From the NCBI RefSeq assembly GCF_000003815.2, contig NC_049983.1:3852706-3916705 (forward strand): a stretch of 64,000 bases of DNA. The letters are read 5' to 3'. Of the stretch, positions 34,200 to 46,069 are shown in pieces. The stretch is from Branchiostoma floridae. Its lineage: Eukaryota; Chordata; Leptocardii; Amphioxiformes; Branchiostomatidae. Under the pieces are notes generated by a model. That model was not told the DNA's origin, searched no databases, and saw nothing but the letters and a program-made list of their open reading frames with translations. The position numbers were made by a program, and so were the translations under genes. How positions within the stretch are numbered: the stretch's first letter is position 1; every line of letters starts with the position of its first letter.

Positions 34200-34300
34200 T
34201 TGTACAGTGCCGAAAAAGGCATTTCTGTCAGGGTGTACAGTGCTGAAAAAGGCATTTCTGTCACGGTGTACAGTGCCGAAAAAGGCATTTCTGTCTGGGT
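34200..34300. repeat. Three tandem 33-bp repeats
   Basis: The unit TGTACAGTGCCGAAAAAGGC followed by ATTTCTGTC plus four bases occurs three times with point differences. Being a multiple of three it opens repeats in several frames, which is no evidence of a gene. Confidence 0.9.
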
Positions 34301-35671
34301 AAGAAATGCCCAAACTTCCAGCCTTAGGGTTTTGCCCTTAAACTTTGAAGACTCTAACACTCAAGTGAAATAACAATATTGTCTAACCAGTGTGCCCAAA
34401 AGTGAGGTGGTCGGACAAAATACCATGGGTAGTACCAAAATGTCTGCACTGGTCAGCTGAAAGTAGAAAGTGTTAAATTTTTTCCTAAATGTATGGATCT
34501 CTAAATTTCCGCAAATTTCACAGTCAAGACCAGCAAGGAGGAAAGCATTTCAACCTATATGGTTTACTACTTGTAATATATACCTTTAATTTCACATGTC
34601 TTGTTTGTAAGTCCTAGTTAAATATGCAGGGTTATTTTCCTAAACAGGCGCACTGTGCCCTCATACTTGTATTTACAGCATGAACCCTCAATGAAGAAGT
34701 AATACCATAGAGAGCAAATTCTAAAATTTAGATAGACCAGTCTTCAGGAATTGTCCGAATACTGTTTCACCATTAATTATTACAAGACGTGTAAAATTTT
34801 TACGTAACAAAAATTCCATTTTTGTATCAGAATCGCTCAATTTTCACACCATTGTTCCTCTCCCTTGAGTTGCCCACATTACAACTATTGCATGGACAAA
34901 GCTATTCCAAACACGACAATAGGTGCATGTACCTCTTATACATCTAGACTTCACTATTTCACAGCTTATGTTACATGAAGATTTCAGTAGTCTACAAACT
35001 GCATCATATGAGCTTCTAACGGTCAAAATGACAATGTTGACTGTTGTGCAAGGCTGTCACCAGCTATTTTTTTTTCGTCCCACTTATTGTGTCCACTTAT
35101 TGTGTTTTTATTTTTAAAATTTTCATTGTTAAACCTGTCATTCTAAGCATACGAATATACACAGTTCACATTTTCTTGACAGATGGGGCAAAATTTTTGT
35201 CCGTCCGTTCCAACAATAAATTTCTGTTGCAGGACACGTTTCTTCTTTACAAATGACAACAGTGTTCATAGCAGAAGCAAAATACATGTACTGTTGTTTC
35301 TGCCATATTTGCTTGCAACACTCCTTTACGGGGCCGGCAAACGAGTCCCTTTGAGTAGACGTCAAATGTACCATATTACAGTACATACAATACAAATCAC
35401 CACTAAGTTTTAATCTCATAGAACGACAACTACATGTTGAGCGTATATATTCTACTAGACATAACATTGAATGAGACATCACTAGATTTTAATATACAAA
35501 TGCTATTTAGATATATAAAAAAAATGGCGACGAAGACAATAGCTTCATCAAGGAAGTAAACAGTTATAGTACAATTCTATATCTAAATTCTTGTGCCTTT
35601 TGAGTATAAGCTTGCTGGACCTAGAAATGTAACATTGCCTTTGTTCAATACCAGACAACACAAAAAATTAG

Positions 35672-36680
35672 GCCACAGCATGTAAATTTCATGGATGACA
35701 TCATCCAATCATGATTTTTTGCCTGATTTCAGAGAAGAAGCAATATTTTTTTTCCTTCTTCGGAGATGGTTATCATGACGACAAAGCACCAAAATGTGAA
35801 TATATGTTGTGTTGTAGAAGTGACACTAACTAGGTAGCCATGACTGTAGTTGTAGAAGTTAAACCAGTTGGATAGTTGTAAAAGTGGCACCAATATGGAA
35901 GCTATGAGTGTAGTTGCCAACTTGGTAAGCAGGGATCAAAATACTTTTTTTTTTGCTACATGGAAAATTGCAAGTTGGCAAAAATCTTACGTGCAATTTG
36001 AAAAATCTACATGCAAATTACATATAGAATACAACACAGTGTATTCCGTATCGCCCAAGGTATCAGTCCGACCGCGGGTCGGATCACCCGACGGCCGATT
36101 CTAGTTATTACTACAATGATTTAGCCAGCTTCCATCATTCCTTCCTTTGGCGGAATTTTGCTGCTCAGGACAAATAAGAATTTTGCCCATTCTGTCACTT
36201 TTGGCAGACAGAAATCGGCACATGAAAATACATGTATAGACAAAACTTGAAATTTTGGAAAGATATCCACATAATCAGCATGTAAGTTTGCAGCAAAGCC
36301 CAATTTGATTATTTGTAACACCTACTGACGACTGGTGACGATCCCTGGCAAAGGCACCGTGGCCTCAGTATTTTTACTACAGGCCAGGTATTTTCAACAT
36401 GCAAGATTGCAAGTTCAGAATATTTTTACGTGCAAATCTCAAAAATTACATGCAAATTGCAAGTTATGTATGTGTATTTTGAACCCTGGTAAGGGTACCA
36501 GTCAACCACACTTTACTACACAAGTTCACTCCAGACTTGAAGCTGTGCTACTATGTTTTGTCACCTTAATTCTTGTTACAACATTCATGGTGTCTTTTTT
36601 CAAATTTTACCTCTTTTTCGCCCTATCTCATTTACTTCTACAGATGATGTCATTCACAAAATATACTTGTTGCAACTTTC
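35672..36680. mobile_element. GGCCACAGCAAGTAAATT MITE with a nested insertion
   Basis: The left end GGCCACAGCATGTAAATTTC and the right end region GATGATGTCATTCACAAAAT / ACTTGTTGC belong to the family also at 43186, 52033 and 56522. It is enlarged by the element 35930-36488. Confidence 0.6.
35930..36488. mobile_element. MITE with 5-bp target duplication, nested
   Basis: Ends CAGGGATCAAAATAC and GTATTTTGAACCCTG; GTAAG at 35925-35929 and 36489-36493. TGCAAGTT / TTGCAAG repeats lie at both ends. Inside, 36020-36110 is a fragment of the palindromic AATACAACAC-GTGTATTCCG element seen whole at 37926-38024. Confidence 0.8.
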
Positions 36681-36796
36681 AGTCTTAGAATAAAAAAAAA
36701 ATTCACATTATAATCGATATGCAAAGACAAGACTACAGTAGACTATGTTATTGTTGACCATGGCAATGTAGATACCACATTGACAAGTAAGTATAT

Positions 36797-39700
36797 CTAA
36801 GTCTGCTCTCTCGCTGCAACATCACCATTCTGTTGACTAGTTGGGCTCTCCTGGGGGTTGACAGCCATGGCAACCGTGGAATTAGTACTGGGCGTGTCTG
36901 ATGTGACCGTGCTGGGGGGTTCAGAGGATATGGACGAGGATGCCGAGGACGATTTGGGGGCTTTTTCTTTGTAGTCTGTGATAATAACTGTGACGTTGTT
37001 GACTGTGACGGCCATGTGGGTGGCGGTGCTGCGATCCACGTTTTTCAATCTCGGCCTGAAAAGACAGAGATGGTAAATGCGGTGATGACATAATAAGCAG
37101 ATAAGCAGAGTTCAAAATACAGGGCTCGAAATACTTTTTTTTTTAATAACTTATTATGTACATGTACGTACTAACCAAGCAGATGTTGGGCGGGGGAAGA
37201 TTTCCACAAAATTGCCCCTGCAGTTCCTGTGCATGGTGTTAGGTGGCCCACACTTACACCACTGACACAACTACATCAAAAACAGGACCAACACCAGGAC
37301 GCCCCCAAAATAAAACCTTACCAAATTTTATGGCAATTGCACCTAATCTTCTTGAGATAAACTGCTGGAAATACAACAAAACACACAAACTCCCTAAAAC
37401 AGTACATGTATCTCCATTACTTCCTGTAAAACACAGCCCCTAAATTGTGTATATAGACTTATAAGGAGTTTAAAATCAAATGATGTAAACTGTATCTCTA
37501 TTATATACTTTGTCTGACCCTTGCCTCTTCCATCATGACCTCAGTGAAAAGCGGCCTGCAGGTCGATTTGAACTTTCATTAATAAATAAAGGTTCAAACA
37601 AACAAACCCATGGTAATGTGAAATTGACGCTACTTACATTTATGTCATACCTGTGACGCGAAAACGTTCGATACGGGTGCTCCGGACCGGGCCATAACTT
37701 TCGTATCGCACAGGTTCGAAAGGCGTATAACACAGGGTTTATTTGAGTAAATCGAACCATTTCGAACGGACCGAGTGTGGCACAGTTGGCAATTCGAATA
37801 CCTGATTTGGACGTTTGAACATTGCTGTTGCAACACTTTAAATGTTCGAGGGCATCAAATTTGTTCAACTTCTGGCGCATTTCGCATCAAAGCATGGGTT
37901 TTCTCGGGTGGGTATGACATAAATAAAATACAACACGGTGTATTCCGCATCACCCTCGGTCCCAGCCCTCCCGCGGGTCGGGCTGATACCTCGGGTGGTA
38001 CGGAATACACCGCGTTGTATTCTACATGTATTACAGAATCTACTTACATGTATTTCATTTTCTTATTGCTGCTGGTGTTGGTGGGGCTGGTGTGCGACAC
38101 ACTGTGCTCCTTTTTCTTGCCCATCCCGCCGCTGACACCAGTTGTGGTGTTGTTGCTGCTCACACTCACGGTGGCGCTACTGTTGGGGCTGGTGCTGGTA
38201 CTGGATACGCCGTTCTCGCGCTCCTTCTCGCCTTTCTCTCGCTCTCGCTTCGGGGGCTTAGGCTGAGGGGGGTTAAACTGCTGAGCCACCTGTTGTGCAA
38301 CCAGCTGGGAATTCAGACGAGGCTTCCTGTGGAGATAACACGGTAGTAAAAACATACTTAGGGCTCGAAATTCATTTTTAGGATTAGGTGAACTGGTGCA
38401 CCCAGCTTAAGAAATTGGGTGCACCAAAAATATTTTAAGTGCACCACTTTAAATTGAAGTAATAACCTAGTAATAAAACTTAGTTACAAGCTACCAAATT
38501 CTTAAACAAGTACCATGATAGACATCTTTCTAACACTTAGATGTCAAGAATATGATGTATATTAGTATACTTTGATATCTTAACAACGTGACAACCTAAG
38601 AAAGTATTTGGGTGCACCTTGTGCACCCACAGAAAATAATTGGGTGCACAGCTCCAATTTTGGGTGCACCTGGGTGCACATGCATCCAGTATTTCGAGCC
38701 CTGATACTTTGTCTTCTCGGTAACAAACTTTCACCTCACCTCACCTCACCTCAAACATTCAAGGTCTGAGAAAATATAATTTGTTTTCGGAACTACTAGT
38801 AAATGTTTACGGTGGCGGTGTTCAGGGTGTGTATAAAAAAGCCTGCAAATTACTTGTTGTCGGTAATGATAACTTCATGTTACAGTCGTCACCGTGAAAA
38901 CTGTGAACATAAAAGTACACTGAAAAAGTCAGGAATGAGTACAGTTCTGTAGATAAAGATTGCTGGATTCTATTTCCCGGTTTGGAGAAAATGGAGTGCT
39001 TAATGTTTTTGACTTAACATTAGCGCTGTAGTAGTCATATACTGTATTGCAAAATTTGCAAACCTTAGCGTCTTTATACTAATTAATTAGACAATATCTC
39101 CCTCTGGATTAATTTCTTGATAAATATGAATTTCAGCATTTACAGTAGAAAAACAAGGTTGAAACTCCACTTTTTCCTATTTTTTTTCAACTCAGTTATT
39201 TTTAGACAAGATTTCAAAACTTAATCACAGTTCCAGGGCTCTAGCCAGCTCGAAATTTTTTTCCGTCAGCCAAGTCCCATTGTCACAAAAACCGTGAATT
39301 AAGTTAGAAAGACGGAACTGAGACCTTGAAAAACGGGTTTTTAATGAGATTATCGTATGCGAAAGGGCGCCAACACAGAAGTCAACAATCATAACAATAA
39401 CAAGACAGTGTGTGGCTTTCCGACCGTGGACAGCATCCCCAAGCCGCCTGTAACTTCCACCAAGAATTTTTGTCCGTCAAGGTTGAAGGATTGGTTTTAA
39501 AACTTCTCCGTCACACGCAGCAAATTTCCGTCAATTGACGGAAAAACGGACGCTGGCTAGAGCCCTACACAGTTCTCTCTCACTCTTATCGCAGGGTATT
39601 GTCCCTCAGTCTGAGGAACCTCTGAGGAACCCCTCCCTTGAACTGCTCCAGACTCTTCTGCATCTTGCAGTCTGTGGCCACTGGTGGGACCTAGGTGTTT

Positions 39701-42700
39701 CTGCAGATTCACCTTATACAGATACAAATTCCCCAGATTCAAGTTTACACACCCCTCTCAGAGTCAGAATCGGACTGTTAACAACAGGGTGAAGTTGGGG
39801 TGGGTACCGGTACAGAAAATTCAGGTACTGTCCAGGTCCAGAGGATCAGGTCCAGGTCCAGATCTGAACCTGGACCCACTTATCTATGAAAACTTGTGAA
39901 TAAGCGATACTCAAAAGTCAAAGCAATGGTCCAATTATCTACAAAGGAATATGGGAGTCGGATCATCTATTTGGCGGAGTATCCGACTCCCATTGGCATT
40001 TTAAAATCCTGTCTTCGTGTAAAATCTAAGTTTAACAGAAGAAACTTGGTAGAAATGACTGTAAACTTTGCTCATTATTTTCTTGAACTGAAAAGCGCCA
40101 AAACATGTAAACCCCTGCCGATATTAATCTGGTCATTTTCTACTTGGTCAGAAATCCCATGTTTTTCAGGTCCAACAGAAAAAAATGTTTTGTACCGGTA
40201 CGATGTACCCACCTATAGGATCAGGGCTCGAAATTCAATTTTGGGATTAGGTGCACTGGTGCACCCAGCTTAAAAAATTGGGTGCACTAAAAAAATTTGG
40301 GGTGCACCACTTAAATTTAAGTAATAAACTTAGTTACAAGCTATTAAATTCTTAAACAAGTTCCATGACAGACATTTCCATCATCTTTCTAACTTAGATG
40401 TCAAGAATATGTTGTATGCTAGTATACTTTGATATCTTTACATAGATAAACCTAAGAAAATAATTGGGTGCACAGCTCCAAATTTGGGTGCACCTGGGTG
40501 CACATGCACCCACTATTTCGAGCCCTGAGGATGCACACATCGAGATCAACAATTACGAATGGGGTCAACATGTTCATTAGATATTTCTAAAGAAATCAGT
40601 TTGTTTTGCGTGCGTTTCCCACCTCGTGGACGTGCCCTTCCTAACATCACACATGCTGCACTTGAAGGCCTCAGCATTGTTGCGGAAGGTACAGACGGAG
40701 CACTCCCAGTATCCCTCCGCCTCAGCCTTCTTGTCGCGCTTCGGTCTGGAGGGAAGGGAACTATTTTATGTTAGTGGCATAATCATCAACTGAACACAAT
40801 GAACAAAAAGATAAAAATGTACATAGATTTCAATGTTCAGCGTGCAAAATACCACTTGCACACTTGCACATTGCAACCACTTTTTGCTTGGTGCAACTAA
40901 CTTCTAAACTCAGGTTGCACAGGGTGCAACTTAGATTTTGAGCCTCAGAACTTGATTTTGTTGTCAATTTACTTGGAAGAAATGAACGGACCGAGGCAGC
41001 TCCATTTCATATCAGCCAAACATGTACATGTATGTATTGTACCTTTTGTTTCAGAAATTAGTGAATTGTAGGTGGTGCAACTTGAAATTCAGTTGTGCAA
41101 CCTAGTTTTTGCCTCAGGTTGCACACTGTGCAACCTGGCTCAGAAAAGTATTTTGTACACTGATGTTAATGTAGTTACACCATTGTTTTACAACACTATA
41201 TGTTTATTACCCGAAGTGTAGAATTCATAAAGAACAATCTTAAATTAGTGCACCAATGTATGTAGACCATTGTCAAAATATTTCAATTTTTTTAAAAACT
41301 ATAAGAATGTATATTGAACAAACTAAGTAATACAGTGTGCTTATAATTAGTGGGAACTCTTAACTATATAGGGCTTGAAATTCTACGTGCAAATGATATT
41401 GTATTAGCAAAGGAGCAACAAGCATCCCCTTTTGAATCCCCCATGGGTAAACTCACTCCATAGACCCTGTGAGAATTTGGTCACGCACCACCGACTGTAC
41501 TCCACTGTTAATAGATGGGAGGGTACGAGTATGTCCGCACTCTCAGACTTGTCTCAGCTTATCTCCAAATGTTAACATCGTGCGGTTTTCACCAGTATCT
41601 TTATGAGAAATTTGCCAACAATTTGACTTAAATCACTACTTGTTAACGTTTGGAGAAGTTTATCTATGTTGGCGTAAATTGCACAAGAGCAAATTCTCAC
41701 AGGAGTCTGCCGTGTCCCCTTTAAGAAGGGTCTGCATGGGGGTAAAATCACAGTTTTATACTAAGTTGAGACAAATCCGACACAAATTATGGTAAAATTA
41801 CGGAAGGCCACCTTGCTATGAATTACATAAATACAACATTTTTCCCTACATATATAATTTGTACAATATACCTCAAAAGAGCAGCGTTTTCAAGGTAGCA
41901 GAACACAGTATTAATGGACGAACCCCGGTGGTCTATGACGCGGGTACATAAAATAGTACGGATAAACTTGTTGAAGGAGAGGTACAAATCCTTATTTGCC
42001 GGGCAGCCAGATATAACCTGTGCTATGTGGACACGGAAGGTGTTGACTCTGAGACTGCATGGTTTGGATTGTGAAAGTTTTCTATTTCTTGTATAAATGC
42101 ACCCCATTACGCAACTGCCCTTCTAGCGTGAGACAGCTGCAGTTCTGTGACCTCCGCAGAGGGGCATTTCAAAGAGGGCGTGAGAAGACGATACAATTTT
42201 TTTGATTTTTGTTTATATTTTGTGACTTGTACCTTCAACTCAAACATATCCAATTTTGGTATTCCAAAAGTGCACCCTACTATATTTTTTAATGCGTCAC
42301 CTTGTGGCCCTTAACTATAGAAATTCCCATAGGCCAAAAACTGTGTTCTGCTACCTTAAAGTGGGTGGTGAAGGCAATATAGCAGCAGAATGTTTTGCTT
42401 TTGAATATCATGAGGGTTGCACTCTAAACTCAAACAAATACGTTGCTATTTTTAAATTTTTTTCTTAAGTAAACCCTACTATAATTTTTACCGCGTTGAT
42501 GTCAGTCACACCTTGTGTTCATTAACTATAAAAAAATCCCCATATAAACTGTGTTCTTTAAAGTATAGCACACACATAGCACATATGAATTATGATAGCA
42601 GACATCAACCATACATGCCATAGATTACTAGTATATTCTAGTTTTATAATGGTATTTCGTGGAAGCTCATGGTACTTCGTCTTCCAACTAGCGCCTATGA

Positions 42701-42970
42701 ACGCAGAAAAATTGCTGTGTACGTAATATCTACTGTACATAATGAAAGAAAACAGCGTTATCTTAATTTCTTATATATAAAAACGTCCAACAACTTTGGA
42801 TGGACAGTGCCTATGGGGGAGGGGGGCACAGATACCTCTGAAACCACACATATTCGTTCGTGTTTTTAGAGAATACTTAGGGATAAGCGGGTATGATTTG
42901 GACATTCTGTGAATCGTAAGATACCCTCTTACCTATTGGGGCTTCTTCTTTGTTCGCCCTTATCCGTCAT
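36797..42970 (-). CDS. RYBP: RYBP/YAF2, Polycomb PRC1 subunit
   Basis: The RING1/YY1-binding subunit of variant PRC1, nuclear. Exons on -: 42933-42970, 40623-40745, 38048-38326, 36797-37055; phases close to 232 residues (human RYBP 228). Residues 1-13 are [14 protein letters not shown] RanBP2-type zinc finger at about 26-47 has W-E-C-x2-C-x10-C-x2-C (C28, C31, C42, C45), followed by [16 protein letters not shown] and [10 protein letters not shown], diagnostic of RYBP/YAF2. A basic [15 protein letters not shown] stretch and Ser/Thr/Asn-rich linker follow. The RING1B-binding block [20 protein letters not shown] then [12 protein letters not shown] lies at about 148-179. The tail ends AAREQT. One gene here would be the single ancestor-like copy of vertebrate RYBP and YAF2 (inference). 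Confidence 0.96.
37926..38024. mobile_element. Palindromic element, AATACAACACGGTGTATTCC
   Basis: The left arm AATACAACACGGTGTATTCC and right arm GGAATACACCGCGTTGTATT with a GC-rich centre form a near-complete palindrome. It ends only about 24 bases from the RYBP exon donor at 38046. A fragment is nested at 36020-36110. Confidence 0.7.
38359..38703. mobile_element. MITE with 5-bp target duplication, GGTGCACC subfamily
   Basis: Ends TAGGGCTCGAAATTCATTTT and GTATTTCGAGCCCTG; ATACT at 38354-38358 and 38704-38708. The interior is rich in GGGTGCACC. It lies in the RYBP intron just beyond the acceptor of the 38048-38326 exon. Confidence 0.85.
39240..39570. mobile_element. Probable MITE, AGGGCTCTAGCCAG ends
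   Basis: The left end CAGGGCTCTAGCCAGCTCG and right end GACGCTGGCTAGAGCCCT are inverted; TTTCCGTCA / TGACGGAAA repeats lie inside. It has the look of the hAT-like families but the target duplication is unclear. Confidence 0.6.
39797..40215. mobile_element. hAT-like MITE, diverged copy
   Basis: TIR GGGTGGGTACCGGTACAGAA and GTACCGGTACGATGTACCCACC; interior CAGGTCCAGGTCC as in 6485-6947. The 40222 element lies directly beside its right end. Confidence 0.7.
40222..40527. mobile_element. MITE with 5-bp target duplication, GGTGCACC subfamily
   Basis: CAGGGCTCGAAATTCAATTT to TATTTCGAGCCCTG; AGGAT at 40217-40221 and 40528-40532. The interior closely matches 38359-38703. Confidence 0.85.
40838..41162. 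mobile_element. MITE with 5-bp target duplication, GTGCAACCT subfamily
   Basis: CAGCGTGCAAAATACCACTT to GTATTTTGTACACTG; ATGTT at 40833-40837 and 41163-41167. Same family as 15418-15685, in the opposite orientation. Confidence 0.8.
41163..42932. other. RYBP first intron
   Basis: Largely unannotated. The segments 41870-42120 and 42290-42550 carry repeated phrases (GTGTTCTGCTACCTT, CTATAGAAATTCCCATA, TCAAACAAATACG / CAACTCAAACATATCC) that suggest a decayed internally repeated element. No coding sequence was recognised. Confidence 0.45.
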
Positions 42971-43049
42971 TCTGCAGAAACTCCGGTTGAAGGAGAATTG
43001 TGCGGTGGAGAACCTCCACTGTCTGGGCTCAAAGATGTCTCCTTCTGCG

Positions 43050-43090
43050 CGGCAGACGTCACGTGACCTGTGCAGACCAATCGGAGCCTC
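43050..43090 (-). promoter_or_regulatory. Candidate RYBP promoter motifs
   Basis: Fused CRE and E-box GACGTCACGTGACC at 43056-43069, then CCAATCGG at 43078-43085 (inverted CCAAT relative to the gene), 90-115 bases upstream of the RYBP ATG. Spacing fits a core promoter; the transcription start is not visible. Confidence 0.45.
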
Positions 43091-43185
43091 GGAAAGGTTT
43101 CATTGGGGTCACTGGCGGTCACCCTTTCAGAGCCTCCTGGCGACTCGCCTTGGTACTGAAGCTCTTCAAGTTTATTTGTTTGGGC

Positions 43186-43728
43186 CACAGCAAGTAAATC
43201 TCATGGATGACATCAGCACGCGCATTAATTTTTGCCTGATTTCAGAAAAAAAAAAAAATTTCTTCTGCAGGGATGTTCAACATGACGGTAAAGTACCAAA
43301 ATGAGCAAATATATTGTGCTGTAGCCTAATAATTGTACTTAAGTAGAAGTGACACTTGCGAGGTACCCAAGACTGTAGTTGCAGAAATGAAACATACTGG
43401 ATAATTGTAAAAGTGACACCAATATGGAAGCCATGAGTGTGGTTACCAACTTTGTTGGTGATGCCAGTCTACCACACTAGTGTCACTTTTACCACAACAG
43501 TACATGTCATGTCATACAGGAATGAATACCTTGTTGGTTCTGAAACCATGTTTTGTCCCTTTAACTCTTCTTACAACAGTCATCACAACTTCATGGTGCC
43601 TAAATTTTTTAAATGTAGCCATCTTGTTGTTATTGTTTTTTTCACCCATCTTGGATTTTTTCGCCCTATCGCACTATTTTTGCAGTCTGCAGAGGATGTC
43701 ATCCTTAAAATTTACTTGCCGTGGCCTT
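43186..43728. mobile_element. GGCCACAGCAAGTAAATT MITE
   Basis: GGCCACAGCAAGTAAATCTC at the left and GAGGATGTCATCCTTAAAAT then TTACTTGCCGTGGCC at the right. The TGGATGACATCAGC box follows the left end as in 52033. Confidence 0.7.
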
Positions 43729-43799
43729 ACATTGCACAATTATTGTACCAGGTATCAATATATTTGGGCAAAATACATTGTAATATTAAACTATTATGC

Positions 43800-44170
43800 A
43801 AAAGGTCCCGAGATAGAAACCTGCCGTGTCACCGATCTTGTGACCCTGGGAAAGGCACTCAGTTTAATACACACGACTTCCCGTCACTTCACTAAGGTGA
43901 AATGAGTACCTAGCTTCGGCTAGGACCGTCCTAGTCTCTACCAGACCGTAAAAATAGAACAAACAGAGGAGTAAGCCGGCCAAAGGAGGTCGCGTGCTGT
44001 TCCCTAGCCGGCTACACTCCTCTGACCGGCTTACTCCTCTATAAGTTCTATTTCTATGGTTTTCCAGCGACCCGGAGTCTGATAGAGACTAGGGCCGTCC
44101 CTTGGATAGGACGTTAAACGCACCCCCACGCGCGTAAAAGAACCCGCCACGTAAAATCGAAGAAGAAGAA
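43800..44170 (+). mobile_element. SINE-like tail with a foldback insertion
   Basis: It contains GACCCTGGGAAAGGCACTC, TCACTTCACTAAGGTGAAAT and TACCTAGCTTCGGCTAGG, then CCCTTGGATAGGACGTTAAAC and AAAAGAACCCGCCAC, a body I associate with marine-invertebrate tRNA-derived SINEs. Parts recur at 48735-48775 (+) and 50245-50330 (-). Between 43925 and 44100 a palindrome (CGTCCTAGTCTCTACCAGAC ... GTCTGATAGAGACTAGGGCC) interrupts it. Confidence 0.55.
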
Positions 44171-44204
44171 GCCGCAGAATTGAGGTCTATATATACAGTC
44201 TGGT

Positions 44205-44305
44205 TAGCCTGGAATCCAGCCGTATTGTGCTTTGGTCGCTCCCCTGAGGTACGCTTCTGAAGCAGAGCGACCAAAGCACAACACGGCTCCATGGATTCCA
44301 GGCTA
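44205..44305. mobile_element. Palindromic MITE, TAGCCTGGAATCCA ends
   Basis: TAGCCTGGAATCCAGCCGTA and GGCTCCATGGATTCCAGGCTA, with TTGTGCTTTGGTCGCTC / AGCGACCAAAGCACAA pairing inside: near-complete foldback of about 100 bp. Confidence 0.75.
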
Positions 44306-44939
44306 CAGTCTGGTTTGCATTCTAATTAGATTAGCCGACTTTCCATACTATTTATGAAAATAGTAGTAGCTCCCTTCTTACTATTTATGAAAATGATCTA
44401 TGTATTTCGATGTAGGTTAGACGTCCAGGTAATAAGATACGCCAAAAATAGTTACTAGCTAGCTCCCCACACTAACTAAAACAGCAGGAGCTAATTGACT
44501 CATTTGCATTAACTGTGTCTTAGCCTTGCCTTTGAAATCCGAATTGTCTTCAGCTTGACTTTGGCTTAGCTTTGTTTTCTTTGGAATCCAAATTGTCTTC
44601 AGTCTGCATTGTCTTACAACCTTTCCTATTGGACATCTGAAATTGTCTTCATTCATAGTTAGAGTATAAAAGACCTGTTTCTTGCAGATCACTTTAGTGT
44701 CACTGACGAAGGAAAGTGGATTCTTTCCGAAACGTTTGAGCGTTTCAAAACCATATCCAGTTGCTTGAGTAACTATTTTTGGTGATCTAGGTATTGTTTA
44801 GTGACCTCTTAAGGCTGTATCTCTGTAAGTGCGCATGTATGTGTCCAGATATTTGTGGTTAGCATAACTTCTAGGACTTATGTATAGATATTATAGTAGG
44901 TGGGTATGTAGGTCAAAAGAAAGTCAAAGTAAATTCGGG

Positions 44940-45045
44940 CACAAACGCACGCACGCACACGCACACACACGCACGCACACACACACGCACACACACACAG
45001 ACACACGCACACACATAATATAGATAGATAGATAGATAAATAGAT
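44940..45045. repeat. Compound CA and GATA microsatellite
   Basis: CA/GCACAC tracts followed by five GATA-type tetramers. Confidence 0.9.
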
Positions 45046-45267
45046 AGTCATTCTTGATAAGCAATCGATGGAACGCAAATAGATAGATACCAATGCTGTA
45101 ACGTTCTAGCTTTGTATACAGTAAAGAATTTTCCACACATAGAATTTTGAGAATCTTCAAAGAAGTACAATATATTAACTACATATCCTTACATTTTACT
45201 TTTAAAAGCCTTTTTTAAACAGACTTTGAAATATAGGAAGTGGATTTTGTGATATTGTGCTATATAT

Positions 45268-45452
45268 TAGGGGTTTAATTTCGCGGTAGCGGGAAAAAGG
45301 ACTTTTCGCGGTGGTTTTAATTTCGCGATAGCAGCATGCACTGTAGTCTCTTACTGCCATGGACAAATGTTCGCGGTGGTTTTAAGTTCACGGTGAACCG
45401 GCCACAGCGAAAACCGCGAACATTAACGGCGAAAGTTTCTGTATTTACAGTA
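45268..45452. mobile_element. MITE of the TACTGTAAATGC family
   Basis: TTTCGCGGTAGCGGGAAAAA, TTTTCGCGGTGGTTTTAAT, then GGCCACAGCGAAAACCGCGA and TGTATTTACAGTA. It is the reverse orientation of 22250-22451. Confidence 0.65.
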
Positions 45453-45640
45453 TTGCGCACATTGTGTGTATGTGTTATGATAATGTGGTTACCCGGGCTT
45501 CCCTTGAAATCAATGCTAGTCACTGATTGGAGGGCCAAGGGAGCTTACCAAGCTAAAAGGAAGACTAGGTAACATTTGGTCTTAGTGGTAGGACTTGGGC
45601 AATTATCTATATGTCAATATGACGCATCTATGCTACAACA

Positions 45641-46069
45641 CTCTCACAATAAACCAAGGACCAGGGTTCAGTATACAGTTTGATGTGACCTTTATTTATA
45701 CTACGACTCGGTGATACATAGACAAGTGAATGGATACAAGTAATGCAAAATTAAGTAATGCACCTGGACAGATACCATCTGTCCAGGTGCATTACTTAAT
45801 TTTGCATTACTTGTATCCATTCACATTATGCGGGTGGATGATACTAACTAACCGGTTACGTAACTACGGCGGCGGGAGATGCGGTTGTCCGTACATGTCT
45901 CTGAGTCTGCTTCTAGCCTAACTAGCGCGTATCGCGCCTTATATTACATCAATTGGAGGCGGAGCTTACGTGAGCGCAGCGGGGCGTGGTCAAGCTGACG
46001 TCAGGGCACGCCCAGGGCTACGTGCTCTCACCACGTGACCCCTGGACCGCCCAACGCAATAATGAGACT
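45641..46069. mobile_element. Unidentified 429-bp insert with 10-bp direct flanks
   Basis: TGCTACAACA stands at 45631-45640 and again at 46070-46079, as expected for a 9-10 bp target duplication. The insert holds a perfect hairpin (45726-45824) and a GC-rich, CpG-rich right part (45940-46065) with GACGTCA and CACGTGA motifs. Terminal inverted repeats are weak (TCTCA). I cannot name the class. Confidence 0.5.
45726..45824. repeat. Perfect hairpin, 48-bp arms, 3-base loop
   Basis: The left arm starts GTGAATGGATACAAGTAATG and ends ACCTGGACAGAT; the loop is ACC; the right arm is the exact complement over all 48 positions. No mismatch or bulge was found. Confidence 0.95.

Larger units (their letters stand above)
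31017..36796. other. Spacer between CDPF1 and RYBP 3' ends
   Basis: No gene was recognised. Besides the elements listed separately, 31840-32135, 32330-34190 and 34310-35660 are AT-rich with no coding pattern that I can support; short reading frames there lack family resemblance. Confidence 0.5.

Noticed and set aside
33870-34313. A 147-codon - strand frame with an 11-residue repeat (DRNAFFGTVH)
   Set aside because: It rests on three 33-bp tandem repeats; the rest shows no gene signature, and the other strand is open through the same repeats as well.
43437-43905. Two overlapping + frames of 152 and 141 codons
   Set aside because: They lie across the end of a MITE and a SINE-like tail; no conserved protein motif.
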